In this document: positions 38,104-47,406 of the stretch, one piece after another | How positions within the stretch are numbered: the stretch's first letter is position 1 | How the letters are laid out: the number at the start of each line of letters is the position of its first letter | NCBI RefSeq assembly: GCF_010725485.1 | Contig: NZ_AP022598.1 | Span: forward strand, 5,890,001-5,954,000 | Direction: 5' to 3' | Length of the DNA: 64,000 nt | DNA from: Mycolicibacterium parafortuitum | Lineage (GTDB): Bacteria > Actinomycetota > Actinomycetes > Mycobacteriales > Mycobacteriaceae | Notes under the pieces: generated by a model | What the model saw: the letters and a program-made list of their open reading frames with translations, nothing else | What the model was told of the DNA's origin: nothing | Databases searched by the model: none | Position numbers and translations under genes: made by a program

Positions 38104-39219
38104 TCAACCTCGAACCAGCCGCTGGTAGACCGCCGCCATCTCGAGGCGGACCGCCAACAGCGCCAATTGTTGTTCGGGACGCGTGGCTCCGAGCGTCGTG
38201 GCTGAGCCCGGCTCGCTGTTCCCCCCTGGCACCGCGACGTCCGGGACGTCGTCGGCGTTGACGACGTGCACGTCGTCGAAACCCCTCAATCGCGCTGATA
38301 CGGCGGGCCGTTCGGCGTCGGTGGTCAGCACGAAGGTGCGGGTCCGCCGCGGCACCGGCCCGTCGAGTTCTTCGTCGTGAAAGATCGAGGCCTCCCCGGC
38401 GGCGGCGTCACGCCCCCAGCCGGTGGCGATCGCCGCCAGTGCGTCGGCGAGCCCGGCGGCGGCCATCACACGGTGGGCGATCCGCAGCGACACGGTGCAC
38501 ACGTGCCGGGCCAACGCGACGGTGGCCGCGGAGTCACCGGCGAACACCACCTCGCGGTCGCGCATGCGGTCGGCCAGCGCCTTGGCCGGGTTGGTGAAAA
38601 GCTCACGGGCGGCGCTGTTTCGGATCGCCTCGGCATCCAGGGCGTCGGCCAGTGCGGCCAGGTCCAGGGAGAACCCGGGCAGGATCGCGTCCAGCACGGC
38701 CAGGCCGGCGGCGAGGTAGCGCGCCAACGTGAAGTCGTCGGGAACGGGCAGCCGCGGCGGCACCGCCACGGATCGTCCGGCCGTCGCGTCGCGCAGCGGT
38801 CCTTCGTACGGGGCGACGACCACGACCCGCGCCCCGCGGCGCACCGCAGTCGCGGCGGCGCTGACCAACGCCGGCTGAGCGGGGTCGTCGCCGGCGACGA
38901 CGAGCACGTCGAGCGCGCCGATCCACGGCGGCGCTTCGGCGGCGACGACGATCGGCGCACCGACCGAGCCGGCGAGCACCGCGGCCAGTATCGAGCCCGC
39001 GGCCTCGGCGGTGCCGGGGCCGGCCACCCACACGACGGTGCGCGGCGGCGCGTCGGACCGCAGGCCGTCGAGGTCACCCTCGTCGAGTGCGGCCGCGGTG
39101 GCACGGACCTGCGCACCCGCCATCGACGCCGCCCGGAGCAGCCCGTGGCGGTCGGCGGCCAGCAGGCCGTCGGTGTCGTCGAGGTCGACCTCAGCCGCCG
39201 ACAGAGGGCTGGTGCTCAC
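38104..39219 (-). CDS. SIS-domain protein (Rv3256c/TobH-like)
   Basis: A 371-residue protein with two sugar-isomerase-like halves. The first covers VVWVAGPGTAEAAGSILAAV and LDVLVVAGDDPAQPALVSAA. The second covers EVVFAGDSAATVALARHVC. It resembles bifunctional phosphoglucose/phosphomannose isomerases but lacks the clear catalytic Glu/His set, so the activity is uncertain. The GTG start overlaps the pmm stop (GTGA). Placement between phosphomannomutase and ManA supports a role in mannose metabolism. Confidence 0.86.
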   Translation of the reverse strand: MSTSPLSAAEVDLDDTDGLLAADRHGLLRAASMAGAQVRATAAALDEGDLDGLRSDAPPRTVVWVAGPGTAEAAGSILAAVLAGSVGAPIVVAAEAPPWIGALDVLVVAGDDPAQPALVSAAATAVRRGARVVVVAPYEGPLRDATAGRSVAVPPRLPVPDDFTLARYLAAGLAVLDAILPGFSLDLAALADALDAEAIRNSAARELFTNPAKALADRMRDREVVFAGDSAATVALARHVCTVSLRIAHRVMAAAGLADALAAIATGWGRDAAAGEASIFHDEELDGPVPRRTRTFVLTTDAERPAVSARLRGFDDVHVVNADDVPDVAVPGGNSEPGSATTLGATRPEQQLALLAVRLEMAAVYQRLVRG

Positions 39220-40613
39220 GTCGATTCCCTTGCACCTGAGGTGATGTACCCACCGATCTCGTCGACAAGCTCCTCGACCTCCGCGGCGTCGCGGGCCTCC
39301 ACGTTGAGCCGCAGCAGCGGTTCGGTGTTCGACATCCGCAGGTTGAACCACCGACCGTCGCCGAGGTCGACGGTCACCCCGTCGAGGTGGTCGATCGCCT
39401 GCACGCGGCCGCCGAAGGCCTGCAGTACCGAGTCCACGATCGCGGGCGCGTCGGTGACGGTGTAGTTGATCTCGCCGGAGGCCTCGTAGCGTTGGTAGTC
39501 GGCCATCATCTCCGACAGCGGCCGATCCTGTTCGCCGAGTGCGGCCAGCACGTGCAGCGCGGCGAGCATGCCCGAGTCGGCGCCCCAGAAGTCGCGGAAG
39601 TAGTAGTGCGCGGAGTGCTCCCCGCCGAAGATCGCGCCGGTCTCGGCCATCAGGGCCTTGATATAGGAGTGGCCGACGCGCGAGCGCACCGGGGTGCCGC
39701 CGCGTTCGGTGACCAGTTCGGGCACCGCCCGCGAGGTGATCAGGTTGTAGATGATCGTCGCGCCGATCTCGCGGCCCAGCTCGCGGGCAGCGACCAGCGC
39801 GGTGACCGCCGACGGTGAGACGGCTTGGCCGCGTTCGTCGACGACGAAGCAGCGGTCGGCGTCGCCGTCGAACGCGAGCCCGATGTCGGCGCCGACCTCG
39901 ACGACGTACTTCTGCAGGTCCACCAGATTGGCCGGGTCCAGCGGGTTGGCTTCGTGGTTCGGGAAATCGCCGTCGAGCTCGAAGTACAGCGGCTCCACCG
40001 TGACCGATTTGATCGGTCCCAACACCGCGGGGGCGGTGTGCCCGGCCATCCCGTTGCCGGCGTCGACGGCGACGCGCAGCGGACGCGCACCGCCGATGTC
40101 GACCAGGGAACGCAGGAAGTCTCCGTAGTCGGCGAGGACGTCGCGTTCGGACACCGATCCGCGCGGGCCGTCGTAGCCGGGAATCCCGGCGATCACCTCG
40201 TCGCTGATCACCGACAACCCGGTGTCCTTACCGACCGGCTTGGCGCCGGCGCGGCACAGCTTGATGCCGTTGTAGGCGGCCGGGTTGTGGCTGGCGGTGA
40301 ACATCGCGCCCGGACAATCGAGGAAACCCGACGCGAAGTACAGCTGGTCGGTCGAGGCGAGGCCGATGTGGACGACGTCGAGGCCCTGGGCCAACACACC
40401 TTTGGCGAACGCCTTCGCCAATGCCGGCGAGCTGGCGCGCATGTCGTGGCCGATGACGACCTGGGTGGCGGGCTGGTCTGCGCTGTCGCGGACCAGCCGC
40501 GCGAACGCGGCGCCGACGTCGGCGACGAACGGCTCGTCGATCTCGTCGCCGACCAGTCCACGCACGTCATATGCCTTGATGACGCGCTGCACGGCCTCGG
40601 CGGGACGAGACAT
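39216..40613 (-). CDS. Phosphomannomutase/phosphoglucomutase
   Basis: A 465-residue alpha-D-phosphohexomutase matching Rv3257c. The phosphoserine loop is TASHNPAAYNG, the magnesium loop DGDADRC, the sugar-specificity loop GGEHSAHYYF and the phosphate-binding loop MSNTEPLLRLNVEA. It interconverts mannose-6-P and mannose-1-P, feeding the guanylyltransferase encoded at 46312-47406. The ATG follows a 91-bp gap after the DUF3499 gene. Confidence 0.95.
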   Translation of the reverse strand: MSRPAEAVQRVIKAYDVRGLVGDEIDEPFVADVGAAFARLVRDSADQPATQVVIGHDMRASSPALAKAFAKGVLAQGLDVVHIGLASTDQLYFASGFLDCPGAMFTASHNPAAYNGIKLCRAGAKPVGKDTGLSVISDEVIAGIPGYDGPRGSVSERDVLADYGDFLRSLVDIGGARPLRVAVDAGNGMAGHTAPAVLGPIKSVTVEPLYFELDGDFPNHEANPLDPANLVDLQKYVVEVGADIGLAFDGDADRCFVVDERGQAVSPSAVTALVAARELGREIGATIIYNLITSRAVPELVTERGGTPVRSRVGHSYIKALMAETGAIFGGEHSAHYYFRDFWGADSGMLAALHVLAALGEQDRPLSEMMADYQRYEASGEINYTVTDAPAIVDSVLQAFGGRVQAIDHLDGVTVDLGDGRWFNLRMSNTEPLLRLNVEARDAAEVEELVDEIGGYITSGAREST

Positions 40614-40704
40614 GGGACTCCTTGGACGAAGAGACTGTTCGGTGCTCCAGCCTAGCCGTCGCGGGTTGGCTGTACGCGGTGTCGTCGCGGGGTCCGGGTT
40701 CCGG

Positions 40705-41136
40705 TCAGTCCGTGGGGTCGGGCAACACGCGGAGGTGACCGCGGCGTCGGCCGTTGGTCTCGGGCCGCCGCGCCGGGGGCGCCATCAGCGCGCCGCCCTG
40801 CGCTCCGGTGACCGGGTCGGTGAAGCCTGTGGTGAAGCCGGCTGTCACACCGCCGGATGGGACGGGGCCTTCGCGACCTTCTCGAACTGCGTCAGCCAAC
40901 GCCACCAAGTCATCATCATCGGGGTGTGAGGGCAACGGACCGGCGTGGCGAACGAGCTCCCACCCGCGCGGGGCGGTGATGCGACCGGCGTGCATGACAC
41001 ACAGATCCCACGAGTGCGGCTCGGACACGGTGGCCAGCGGGCCGACGACAGCCGTCGAATCTGCATAGACGAAGGTGAGCGTCGCGACCGCATAGTGCGG
41101 GCACCCAGGCCGGCAGCAGCGACGGGGAACATTCAC
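40705..41136 (-). CDS. DUF3499 zinc-ribbon-like protein (Rv3258c-like)
   Basis: A 143-residue actinobacterial protein. The N-terminus CCRPGCPHYAVATLTFVYADS and a later LCVMHAGR give a conserved Cys/His set that probably binds zinc. The C-terminal half is disordered and Gly/Pro/Arg-rich. Function unknown. It is the first gene of the mannose operon and diverges from the Rv3259-like gene with an 89-bp promoter gap between them. Confidence 0.86.
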   Translation of the reverse strand: MNVPRRCCRPGCPHYAVATLTFVYADSTAVVGPLATVSEPHSWDLCVMHAGRITAPRGWELVRHAGPLPSHPDDDDLVALADAVREGREGPVPSGGVTAGFTTGFTDPVTGAQGGALMAPPARRPETNGRRRGHLRVLPDPTD

Positions 41137-41225
41137 AGCAGGAGGTTATCGTGCAGGAACGTCCCCGTGCCGCCGGACACGCGCGGTTGTGAGGCGGCCG
41201 AAGCCCAACCGTTACGATCTTGTCC

Positions 41226-41690
41226 GTGACCAGGCGCCAGCATCGGGGGTCGCGGCGGGGCCGGGAGATGCGCGGACCGCTGCTCCCACCGACCGTTCCG
41301 GGATGGCGCAGCCGCGCCGAACGTTTCGACATGGCGGTGCTGGAGGCTTACGAGCCGATCGAGCGGCGCTGGCACGACCGGGTGGCCGCGCTCGACGTCG
41401 CGGTCGACGAGATTCCGCGGCTGGCCCCGAAAGATCCGGAGAGTGTGCAGTGGCCGCCGGAGGTGGTGGCGGACGGCCCGATCGCCCTGGCCCGGCTGAT
41501 CCCGGCGGGGGTGGACGTCCGCGGGAACTCCACACGAGCGCGAATTGTGTTGTTCCGCAAGCCGATCGAGCGCCGGGCCAAAGACACCGACGAGCTGACC
41601 GACCTTCTGCATGAATTGCTGGTGGCTCAGGTAGCCACGTATCTGGGCGTGGAACCGTCTGTCATCGACCCGACTCTGGACGACGACTAG
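41226..41690 (+). CDS. Zincin-like metallopeptidase-family protein (Rv3259-like)
   Basis: A 154-residue small protein of the family annotated as metallopeptidase (zincin-like, DUF1025 type). The motif that should read HExxH is H129-E-L-L-V, so the second zinc ligand is missing. The GTG at 41226 follows TACGAT (41213-41218) by 7 nt with no SD, indicating a leaderless start. It converges on whiB2 with only 9 bp between the stops. I would not assume protease activity. Confidence 0.85.
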   Translation: MTRRQHRGSRRGREMRGPLLPPTVPGWRSRAERFDMAVLEAYEPIERRWHDRVAALDVAVDEIPRLAPKDPESVQWPPEVVADGPIALARLIPAGVDVRGNSTRARIVLFRKPIERRAKDTDELTDLLHELLVAQVATYLGVEPSVIDPTLDDD

Positions 41691-41699
41691 CGCGGCTCG

Positions 41700-42101
41700 T
41701 TAGATGATGCCGCGCTTGAGGCGACGGCGCTCCCGCTCCGAGAGACCGCCCCAGATACCGAAGCGCTCGTCGTTGGCGAGGGCGTACTCCAGGCACGCGT
41801 CCTTGACCTCGCAGCCCTGACAGATCCGCTTGGCCTCGCGGGTGGAGCCGCCCTTCTCGGGGAAGAACGCTTCCGGATCGGTCTGGGCGCACAGGGCGCG
41901 TTCCTGCCACTGGTCTTCGTCCAGCGGGTCGAAGTCGTCGCTGAAGTGATCGACGTGTTCGGGCACCAGACTGAGTTGGGGACGTCCGTTCGCCCCCGAC
42001 TGCACCGGACCGGTCTGGATGTGCGGCGCACTCCCTACCGAGCCGAGGAGCCTGTTCTCGAACGCTGCCGAATCGTCGAAATCCGCCTGTTCAAATGCCA
42101 T
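41700..42101 (-). CDS. whiB2: WhiB2 (WhmD), septation regulator
   Basis: A 133-residue WhiB protein corresponding to M. smegmatis WhmD, needed for septum formation. The iron-sulfur cysteines fall in ALCAQTD and ICQGCEVKDAC; the GIWGG turn and the RRRLKRG basic tail follow. The acidic N-terminal 50 residues are the variable region. The ATG at 42101 is set by GGAGGAGGGG four bases upstream; a longer frame exists but is not conserved. The long upstream gap to fbiA (about 290 bp) suggests a long regulated leader. Confidence 0.95.
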   Translation of the reverse strand: MAFEQADFDDSAAFENRLLGSVGSAPHIQTGPVQSGANGRPQLSLVPEHVDHFSDDFDPLDEDQWQERALCAQTDPEAFFPEKGGSTREAKRICQGCEVKDACLEYALANDERFGIWGGLSERERRRLKRGII

Positions 42102-42392
42102 TTCCCCTCCTCCACGGGTCTCGTAGTTCCGTATCTGCCAGCCTCGCGAAATCCGCGAGACCATCCCCATTCGAACAAGTGATCGAATCTCGGTCTGCGA
42201 CACCGGAACCGGCCGGAGAACCGCGAAATGACACTGGTGTGATTACACACGCGTTAGCTGCCCCGGTCAAGCGCTGGAACAGGAATTCATACCATTCCGT
42301 GACTTGTTTTCGGCGCGTCGCGCTGTGGCGTGTCTATCACCCTCCCCACCGGCCGCCCCTCGACGGGGTTGGACCGCCTAGTCTCGTTCGTT

Positions 42393-43391
42393 GTGAAGGT
42401 CACGGTTCTGGTCGGCGGTGTCGGCGGTGCACGGTTCCTGCTCGGTGTCCAACATCTATTGGGCTTGGGGCAGTACAGCACTCAAGATACCAATGATCAT
42501 GAAGTGACCGCTGTGGTCAATGTTGGTGATGATGCATGGATGTTCGGGGTCCGCATCTGCCCTGACCTGGACACCTGCATGTACACCCTCGGTGGTGGCA
42601 TCGACCCCGAGCGTGGTTGGGGTCACAAGAACGAAACCTGGAACGCCAAAGAGGAACTCGCGGCCTACGGGGTACAGCCGGACTGGTTCGGGCTCGGTGA
42701 CCGCGACCTCGCCACCCATCTGGTGCGCACCCAGATGTTGCGTGCGGGCTACCCGCTCTCGGACATCACCGAAGCGCTGTGCCGGCGCTGGTCCCCCGGC
42801 GCGCGGCTGCTGCCCGCCAGTGACGACCGCTGCGAAACGCACGTGGTGATCACCGATCCCGGCCCCGGCGAGTCGGCCGGGGAGAAACGCGCCGTCCACT
42901 TCCAGGAATGGTGGGTGCGTTACCGCGCCCAGGTGCCGACCGACAGCTTCGCGTTCATCGGGGCCGACAAGGCCACTGCCGCACCCGGTGTCACCGACGC
43001 GATCGAGAACGCCGACATCGTGTTGATCGCGCCGTCGAACCCGGTGGTCAGCGTCGGGGCGATCCTCAACATCGGCGGCATCCGCGCCGCGCTGCGCTCG
43101 ACGAAAGCGCCGGTGATCGGCTACTCCCCGATCATCGCCGGAAAGCCGTTGCGCGGCATGGCCGACGCGTGCCTGTCCGTGATCGGGGTGCCCAGCACCT
43201 CCGAGGCGGTCGGCAACTACTATGGCGCGCGTTCGTCGACGGGCATCCTGGACGGCTGGCTGGTCCACGAGGGTGACCACGCCGAGATCGACGGTGTGAA
43301 GGTCAAGGCCGTACCGCTGTTGATGACCGAGCCCGCCGTCACCGCCGAGATGGTGCGCGCCGGAATGGAACTGGGCGGGGTCACATTGTGA
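42393..43391 (+). CDS. fbiA: FbiA, F420 biosynthesis phospho-transferase
   Basis: A 332-residue CofD/FbiA enzyme that joins the (phosphoenol)pyruvyl- or lactyl-guanosine donor to Fo, making dehydro-F420-0. The N-terminal [16 protein letters not shown] loop binds the nucleotide; [19 protein letters not shown] and [13 protein letters not shown] are family blocks. The GTG at 42393 has TAGTCT 8 nt upstream and no SD, so it is probably leaderless. It overlaps fbiB by 4 bp. Confidence 0.95.
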   Translation: MKVTVLVGGVGGARFLLGVQHLLGLGQYSTQDTNDHEVTAVVNVGDDAWMFGVRICPDLDTCMYTLGGGIDPERGWGHKNETWNAKEELAAYGVQPDWFGLGDRDLATHLVRTQMLRAGYPLSDITEALCRRWSPGARLLPASDDRCETHVVITDPGPGESAGEKRAVHFQEWWVRYRAQVPTDSFAFIGADKATAAPGVTDAIENADIVLIAPSNPVVSVGAILNIGGIRAALRSTKAPVIGYSPIIAGKPLRGMADACLSVIGVPSTSEAVGNYYGARSSTGILDGWLVHEGDHAEIDGVKVKAVPLLMTEPAVTAEMVRAGMELGGVTL

Positions 43392-44728
43392 GCGATCACG
43401 GCACCTCGGCGCCCGTCGAGATCCTGCCGGTGGCGGGGCTGCCGGAGTTCCGTCCGGGTGACGATCTCGCCGCGGCGATCGCGGCCGCGGCCCCGTGGCT
43501 GCGCGATGACGACGTGGTCGTGGTCACCAGCAAGGTGCTGTCCAAGACCGAGGGCCGGATGGTCGCCGCCCCGTCGGACCCCGAAGAACGGGATGCGCTG
43601 CGACGCAAGCTGATCGACGGTGAGGCGGTGCGGGTGCTGGCCCGCAAGGGGCGCACGCTGATCACCGAGAACGCGTTGGGCCTGGTGCAGGCCGCCGCCG
43701 GCGTGGACGGGTCGAACGTCGACTCGAACGAACTGGCGCTGCTGCCGGTCGATCCGGACGGCAGTGCGGCGGCTCTGGTCGCGGCGCTGCACGAGCGGCT
43801 CGGGGTCCGGGTCGCGGTCGTTGTCACCGACACGATGGGGCGGGCCTGGCGGACCGGGCAGACCGACGTCGCAATCGGGTCGGCCGGGCTGGCGGTGCTG
43901 CACGCCTACGCCGGCGAACACGACGAGCACGGCAACGAGCTGATCGTCACCGAGATCGCGGTGGCCGACGAGATCGCCGCCGCGGCAGATCTGGTGAAGG
44001 GCAAGCTGACCGCGGTGCCGGTCGCGGTGGTGCGCGGACTGGCGGTGCGGGACGACGGGTCCTCGGCGCGCAATCTGGTGCGCGCCGGCGAGGAGGACCT
44101 GTTCTGGCTGGGCACCGACGAGGCGCTGGCGCTGGGCCGCTCGCAGGCGCAGCTGCTGCGGCGCTCGGTGCGCCAGTTTTCGTCCGAGCCGGTGGACGGC
44201 GCGCTCATCGAGGCCGCGGTCGGTGAGGCGCTGACCGCGCCCGCGCCGCACCACACCCGCCCGGTGCGGTTCGTGTGGGTGCAAGACGGTGCGGTGCGGG
44301 TGGCGCTGCTGGACGAGATGAAGCAGCGCTGGCGCGCCGACCTGCTCGGCGACGGCCGCGACCCCGAATCCGTCGAGCGGCGAGTCGGCCGCGGACAGAT
44401 CCTCTACGACGCACCGGAATTGGTGATCCCGTTCATGGTTCCCGACGGCGCGCACAGCTATCCGGACGTGCAGCGGACCGCGGCCGAACACACGATGTTC
44501 ACGGTGGCCGCCGGAGCGGCGGTGCAGGGCCTGCTGGTCGCCCTCGCGGTGCGCGGCGTCGGCAGCTGCTGGATCGGGTCGACGATCTTCGCGCCGGATC
44601 TGGTGCGTACGTCATTGGATTTGCCGGACGATTGGGAGCCGTTGGGCGCCATCGCGATCGGATACGGGCAGGAACCTCCCACGCCGCGCGATCCGGTTCC
44701 GACCGACGGCCTGCTGGTTCGGCGATGA
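43388..44728 (+). CDS. fbiB: FbiB, F420 gamma-glutamyl ligase with reductase domain
   Basis: A 446-residue two-domain enzyme. The N-terminal CofE-type ligase (about 1-245, [32 protein letters not shown]) adds the poly-glutamate tail. The C-terminal FMN-binding nitroreductase-fold domain (about 250-446, [12 protein letters not shown]) reduces dehydro-F420-0. The GTG start lies in GTGA with the fbiA stop. F420 serves many mycobacterial reductases, including the activator of nitroimidazole drugs. Confidence 0.96.
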   Translation: MSDHGTSAPVEILPVAGLPEFRPGDDLAAAIAAAAPWLRDDDVVVVTSKVLSKTEGRMVAAPSDPEERDALRRKLIDGEAVRVLARKGRTLITENALGLVQAAAGVDGSNVDSNELALLPVDPDGSAAALVAALHERLGVRVAVVVTDTMGRAWRTGQTDVAIGSAGLAVLHAYAGEHDEHGNELIVTEIAVADEIAAAADLVKGKLTAVPVAVVRGLAVRDDGSSARNLVRAGEEDLFWLGTDEALALGRSQAQLLRRSVRQFSSEPVDGALIEAAVGEALTAPAPHHTRPVRFVWVQDGAVRVALLDEMKQRWRADLLGDGRDPESVERRVGRGQILYDAPELVIPFMVPDGAHSYPDVQRTAAEHTMFTVAAGAAVQGLLVALAVRGVGSCWIGSTIFAPDLVRTSLDLPDDWEPLGAIAIGYGQEPPTPRDPVPTDGLLVRR

Positions 44729-45300
44729 CTTCGTCGATGAGCCTGCACCAGTCCACCGTCGACGTCCTCACGGCGTGGGATGCGCCGGACCCGGCGCAGG
44801 ATTCGCTGCGGTACGCGTATCTGGCGTTCCTGGCCGCGCGTGAGGACGCCTGTCTGCGCGAGTGCGTGCCCGGCCACATCACCGGCTCGGCGCTGGTGGT
44901 GGACCACCGCGGCGAGCAGGCACTGCTGACGCTGCACCCGCGGTTCGGGCGGTGGCTGCAACTCGGCGGGCATTGCGAACCCGAGGACGAGACGATCGTG
45001 GCCGCGGCGCTGCGCGAAGCGACCGAGGAGTCGGGCATCGAAGGGCTGGCGATCACGCCGGAACCGGCCGCGCTGCATGTACATCCGGTGACCTGCTCGC
45101 TGGGCGTGCCCACGCGTCACCTCGACGTGCAGTTCGTGGTGCATGCCCCCGAAGGCGCGGAGATCGTGCGCAGTGACGAGTCGCTCGACTTGAAGTGGTG
45201 GCCGCTCGACAAGCTGCCCGATGACTCCGATTTCGGCCTCACCCAACTCGCGGCGGCCGCCGCGCGCCTCGCGCGCCCCGCGAAACCGCCAACACGGTAG
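44725..45300 (+). CDS. Nudix hydrolase
   Basis: A 191-residue Nudix protein. The box reads from HCEPEDE through REATEESGI; the first Gly of the canonical box is His but the REx2EE metal site is intact. The start ATG overlaps the fbiB stop (ATGA), so it is the third translationally coupled gene of the F420 unit, matching Rv3263-side context only loosely. The substrate is unknown. Its last seven codons lie inside an intergenic-type repeat that continues into the convergent gene. Confidence 0.9.
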   Translation: MTSSMSLHQSTVDVLTAWDAPDPAQDSLRYAYLAFLAAREDACLRECVPGHITGSALVVDHRGEQALLTLHPRFGRWLQLGGHCEPEDETIVAAALREATEESGIEGLAITPEPAALHVHPVTCSLGVPTRHLDVQFVVHAPEGAEIVRSDESLDLKWWPLDKLPDDSDFGLTQLAAAAARLARPAKPPTR

Positions 45301-45341
45301 TCACGACGCCCGCTTGGCTACCGTGATGCCGTTCTCGCGAG
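45279..45341. repeat. Palindrome-ended element, CGCGAAACCGCC family, copy B, within two gene ends
   Basis: The left arm CGCGAAACCGCCAACACGGT (45279-45298) and the right arm (complement CGCGAGAACGGCATCACGGT, 45320-45339) match at about 16-17 of 20 positions. The element supplies the last codons and stop of the Nudix gene and of the convergent nuclease-like gene. Confidence 0.7.
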
Positions 45342-46167
45342 ACGCCCAGGCGTGCCGGACCCGCGCTCTGATCTCTTCAGGCCTGTCCTCCTTGATTACC
45401 TTGATGTACAGCCAGTCCCGAGCTTGGATCAGTCGGCGGCGCTTCTCATCGCGGACATATTGCGCGCGATCCTCTTGATGGTGGGCACCGTCGTACTCAA
45501 CCGCGATTCGTGCCTGTTCCCAACCCATATCGAGATAGATGACGGGTTCGCCCCATTCGTTCACGAGGGGTATCTGCGTCCGAGGTCGCGGGAACTCTTG
45601 CATCAGAAGCAGTCGTAGCCAGGTTTCCCGGGGAGACTGCGCGCCGCCGTCCATCAGTTCCAAGGCCCGGCGCAGGTTCTTCATCCCCCGCGCACCGCTG
45701 TAGCGGTCGACCAGTGGGCGCATCATCTCCGGCGTCAAGGGCGTGGCGTTGGCGAGTGCATCCAGTTGCGCCACGGCCTGGCCCAGCGGCAGATGCCTAC
45801 CCAGGTCGAGCGCAGCCCGCTGTACGGTGACGCAATTCAAGTCACCCTTCTGCTGGACCTCGTCCCAATCGATTCTCTCGTTGCGGGCAATAATTCCTGC
45901 GGGGCGTCGCCTGCAGCCGTAGATCAATTCGATCGGCGCCCCGTTGCTGATCCATCGCGCGCCGTGAAGTGCGGCCGCGGCCCTGCCGGTGACGATTCCG
46001 CGGCGGCCGGACCACAGAAACGCGCCGACGGCGCGGTCTGCCAGGGTCTCCGGCTGTGACCGCGGCACATATACGTCGGGATACAGCCTGCGATACGCAT
46101 ACCGCAACTGACCCGGGGTGACGAGGCCGCTTGCGACTGCTTCGGTGCCGAGAATGACGGTGCCCAT
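45301..46167 (-). CDS. AbiEi-like/DUF559-type putative nuclease
   Basis: A 288-residue protein. The N-terminal part (VASGLVTPGQLRYAYRRLYPDVYVP, then GAFLWSGRRGIVTGRAAAALHG) resembles AbiEi-type winged-helix antitoxins. The C-terminal part (YLDMGWEQARIAVEYDG, then RDEKRRRLIQARDWLYIKV) resembles very-short-patch/DUF559 endonuclease folds with Asp and E-x-D acid positions. Such proteins are common and often lone in mycobacteria; no toxin partner is adjacent. The stop touches the Nudix stop and both lie in a repeat. Biological role unknown. Confidence 0.8.
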   Translation of the reverse strand: MGTVILGTEAVASGLVTPGQLRYAYRRLYPDVYVPRSQPETLADRAVGAFLWSGRRGIVTGRAAAALHGARWISNGAPIELIYGCRRRPAGIIARNERIDWDEVQQKGDLNCVTVQRAALDLGRHLPLGQAVAQLDALANATPLTPEMMRPLVDRYSGARGMKNLRRALELMDGGAQSPRETWLRLLLMQEFPRPRTQIPLVNEWGEPVIYLDMGWEQARIAVEYDGAHHQEDRAQYVRDEKRRRLIQARDWLYIKVIKEDRPEEIRARVRHAWASRENGITVAKRAS

Positions 46168-46232
46168 GTGCCGACCCTGCGCCGTTGCGCCGACAGATCA
46201 CCGCCGCGTCGCCAAGTTATCCACAGGCAGGG

Positions 46233-46299
46233 TTTCGCGAAACCGCCGCTACGGTAGTGCAAAGCCCACGCAAGCTACCGTGGTGGCGGTCTCGCGAGA
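46233..46299. repeat. Palindrome-ended element, CGCGAAACCGCC family, copy C
   Basis: The left arm TTTCGCGAAACCGCCGCTAC (46233-46252) and the right arm (complement TCTCGCGAGACCGCCACCAC, 46280-46299) are inverted copies. It lies between the nuclease-like gene start and the guanylyltransferase stop, so copies B and C bracket that gene. Confidence 0.75.
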
Positions 46300-46311
46300 A
46301 GGCGCCGGGCC

Positions 46312-47406
46312 TCAGATGTCCGTCGAAAAACGGATCCCGCCGTCCGGGATCGTGATGCCCGGCCACACACGCGCGCCACGCAGCAATTCGCAGCGGGCGC
46401 CGATGTCGGCGCCGTCGCCGATGACGCCGTCGCGGATCAACGCCCGCGGCCCGATACGCGCCCCGAACCCGATGATCGAGCGCTCGATCACCGCTCCCGC
46501 ACCGATTTTCACGCCGTCGAAGATCACCGCGCCGTCGAGCCGCGCACCGCCGGCGACCTCGGCGCCGCGGCCGACGACGGTGCCGCCGATCAGCAGTGCG
46601 CCCGGGGCCACCGACGCCCCGTCGTGCACCAGCTTCTCGCCGCGCTGATGCGTCAGGGCCGGTGACGGCGCGATGCCGCGCACCAGGTCGGCCGATCCGC
46701 GGACGAAGTCCTCCGGCGTTCCCATGTCGCGCCAGTAGCTGGAGTCGACGTAGCCGCACACCTTCTTGCCCGCCGACAGCAGCCCCGGGAACACCTCACG
46801 TTCCACCGAAAGCGCACGCCCCTTGGGGATTTCGTCGATGATCGACCGCTTGAACACGTAGCAGCCGGCGTTGATCTGGTCGGTCGGCGGGTCTTGGGTC
46901 TTCTCCAGGAATGCCGTCACCACGCCGTCGGAATCGGTTGGCACGCAACCGAATGCGCGCGGATCACCGACACGCACCAGGTGCAGGGTGACATCGGCGT
47001 CGCGCTCGACGTGCGAATCCAGCAGCGCCCGAAGATCGCAACCGGACAGCACGTCGCCGTTGAACACCACCGCGTTGTCGTACCGCAGCTTCGACGCGAC
47101 ATTGGCGATGCCGCCGCCGGTGCCCAGCGCCTCTTCCTCGACGACGTATTCGATCTGCAGACCGAGCTTCGAGCCGTCACCGAACTCCGACTCGAACACC
47201 CCGGCCTTGTACGAGGTGCCGAGCACGACATGCTCGATGCCCGCCTCCGCGATCCGCGACAGCAGGTGTGTCAGGAACGGCAATCCGGCGGTCGGCAGCA
47301 TCGGCTTCGGTGCCGACAGCGTCAACGGACGCAGCCGCGTGCCCATCCCCCCGACGAGAATGACCGCATCGACTTCAGCTGGATTCACCACCGCTGTCCC
47401 CTTCAC
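46312..47406 (-). CDS. Mannose-1-phosphate guanylyltransferase
   Basis: A 364-residue GDP-mannose pyrophosphorylase matching Rv3264c. The nucleotidyltransferase domain (VILVGGMGTRLRPLTLSAPKPMLP, then FNGDVLSGCDL) is followed by a left-handed beta-helix of hexapeptide repeats (about 260-364). GDP-mannose feeds PIM, LAM and glycoprotein mannosylation. The GTG start overlaps the rhamnosyltransferase stop (GTGA), tying nucleotide-sugar supply to linker synthesis. Confidence 0.94.
   Translation of the reverse strand: MKGTAVVNPAEVDAVILVGGMGTRLRPLTLSAPKPMLPTAGLPFLTHLLSRIAEAGIEHVVLGTSYKAGVFESEFGDGSKLGLQIEYVVEEEALGTGGGIANVASKLRYDNAVVFNGDVLSGCDLRALLDSHVERDADVTLHLVRVGDPRAFGCVPTDSDGVVTAFLEKTQDPPTDQINAGCYVFKRSIIDEIPKGRALSVEREVFPGLLSAGKKVCGYVDSSYWRDMGTPEDFVRGSADLVRGIAPSPALTHQRGEKLVHDGASVAPGALLIGGTVVGRGAEVAGGARLDGAVIFDGVKIGAGAVIERSIIGFGARIGPRALIRDGVIGDGADIGARCELLRGARVWPGITIPDGGIRFSTDI

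Noticed and set aside
42102..42392. A protein-coding extension of whiB2 or a small gene in the whiB2-fbiA gap
   Set aside because: Frames exist but lack conservation and SDs; a strong SD fixes whiB2 at 42101, so the gap is best read as two promoters and a long leader.
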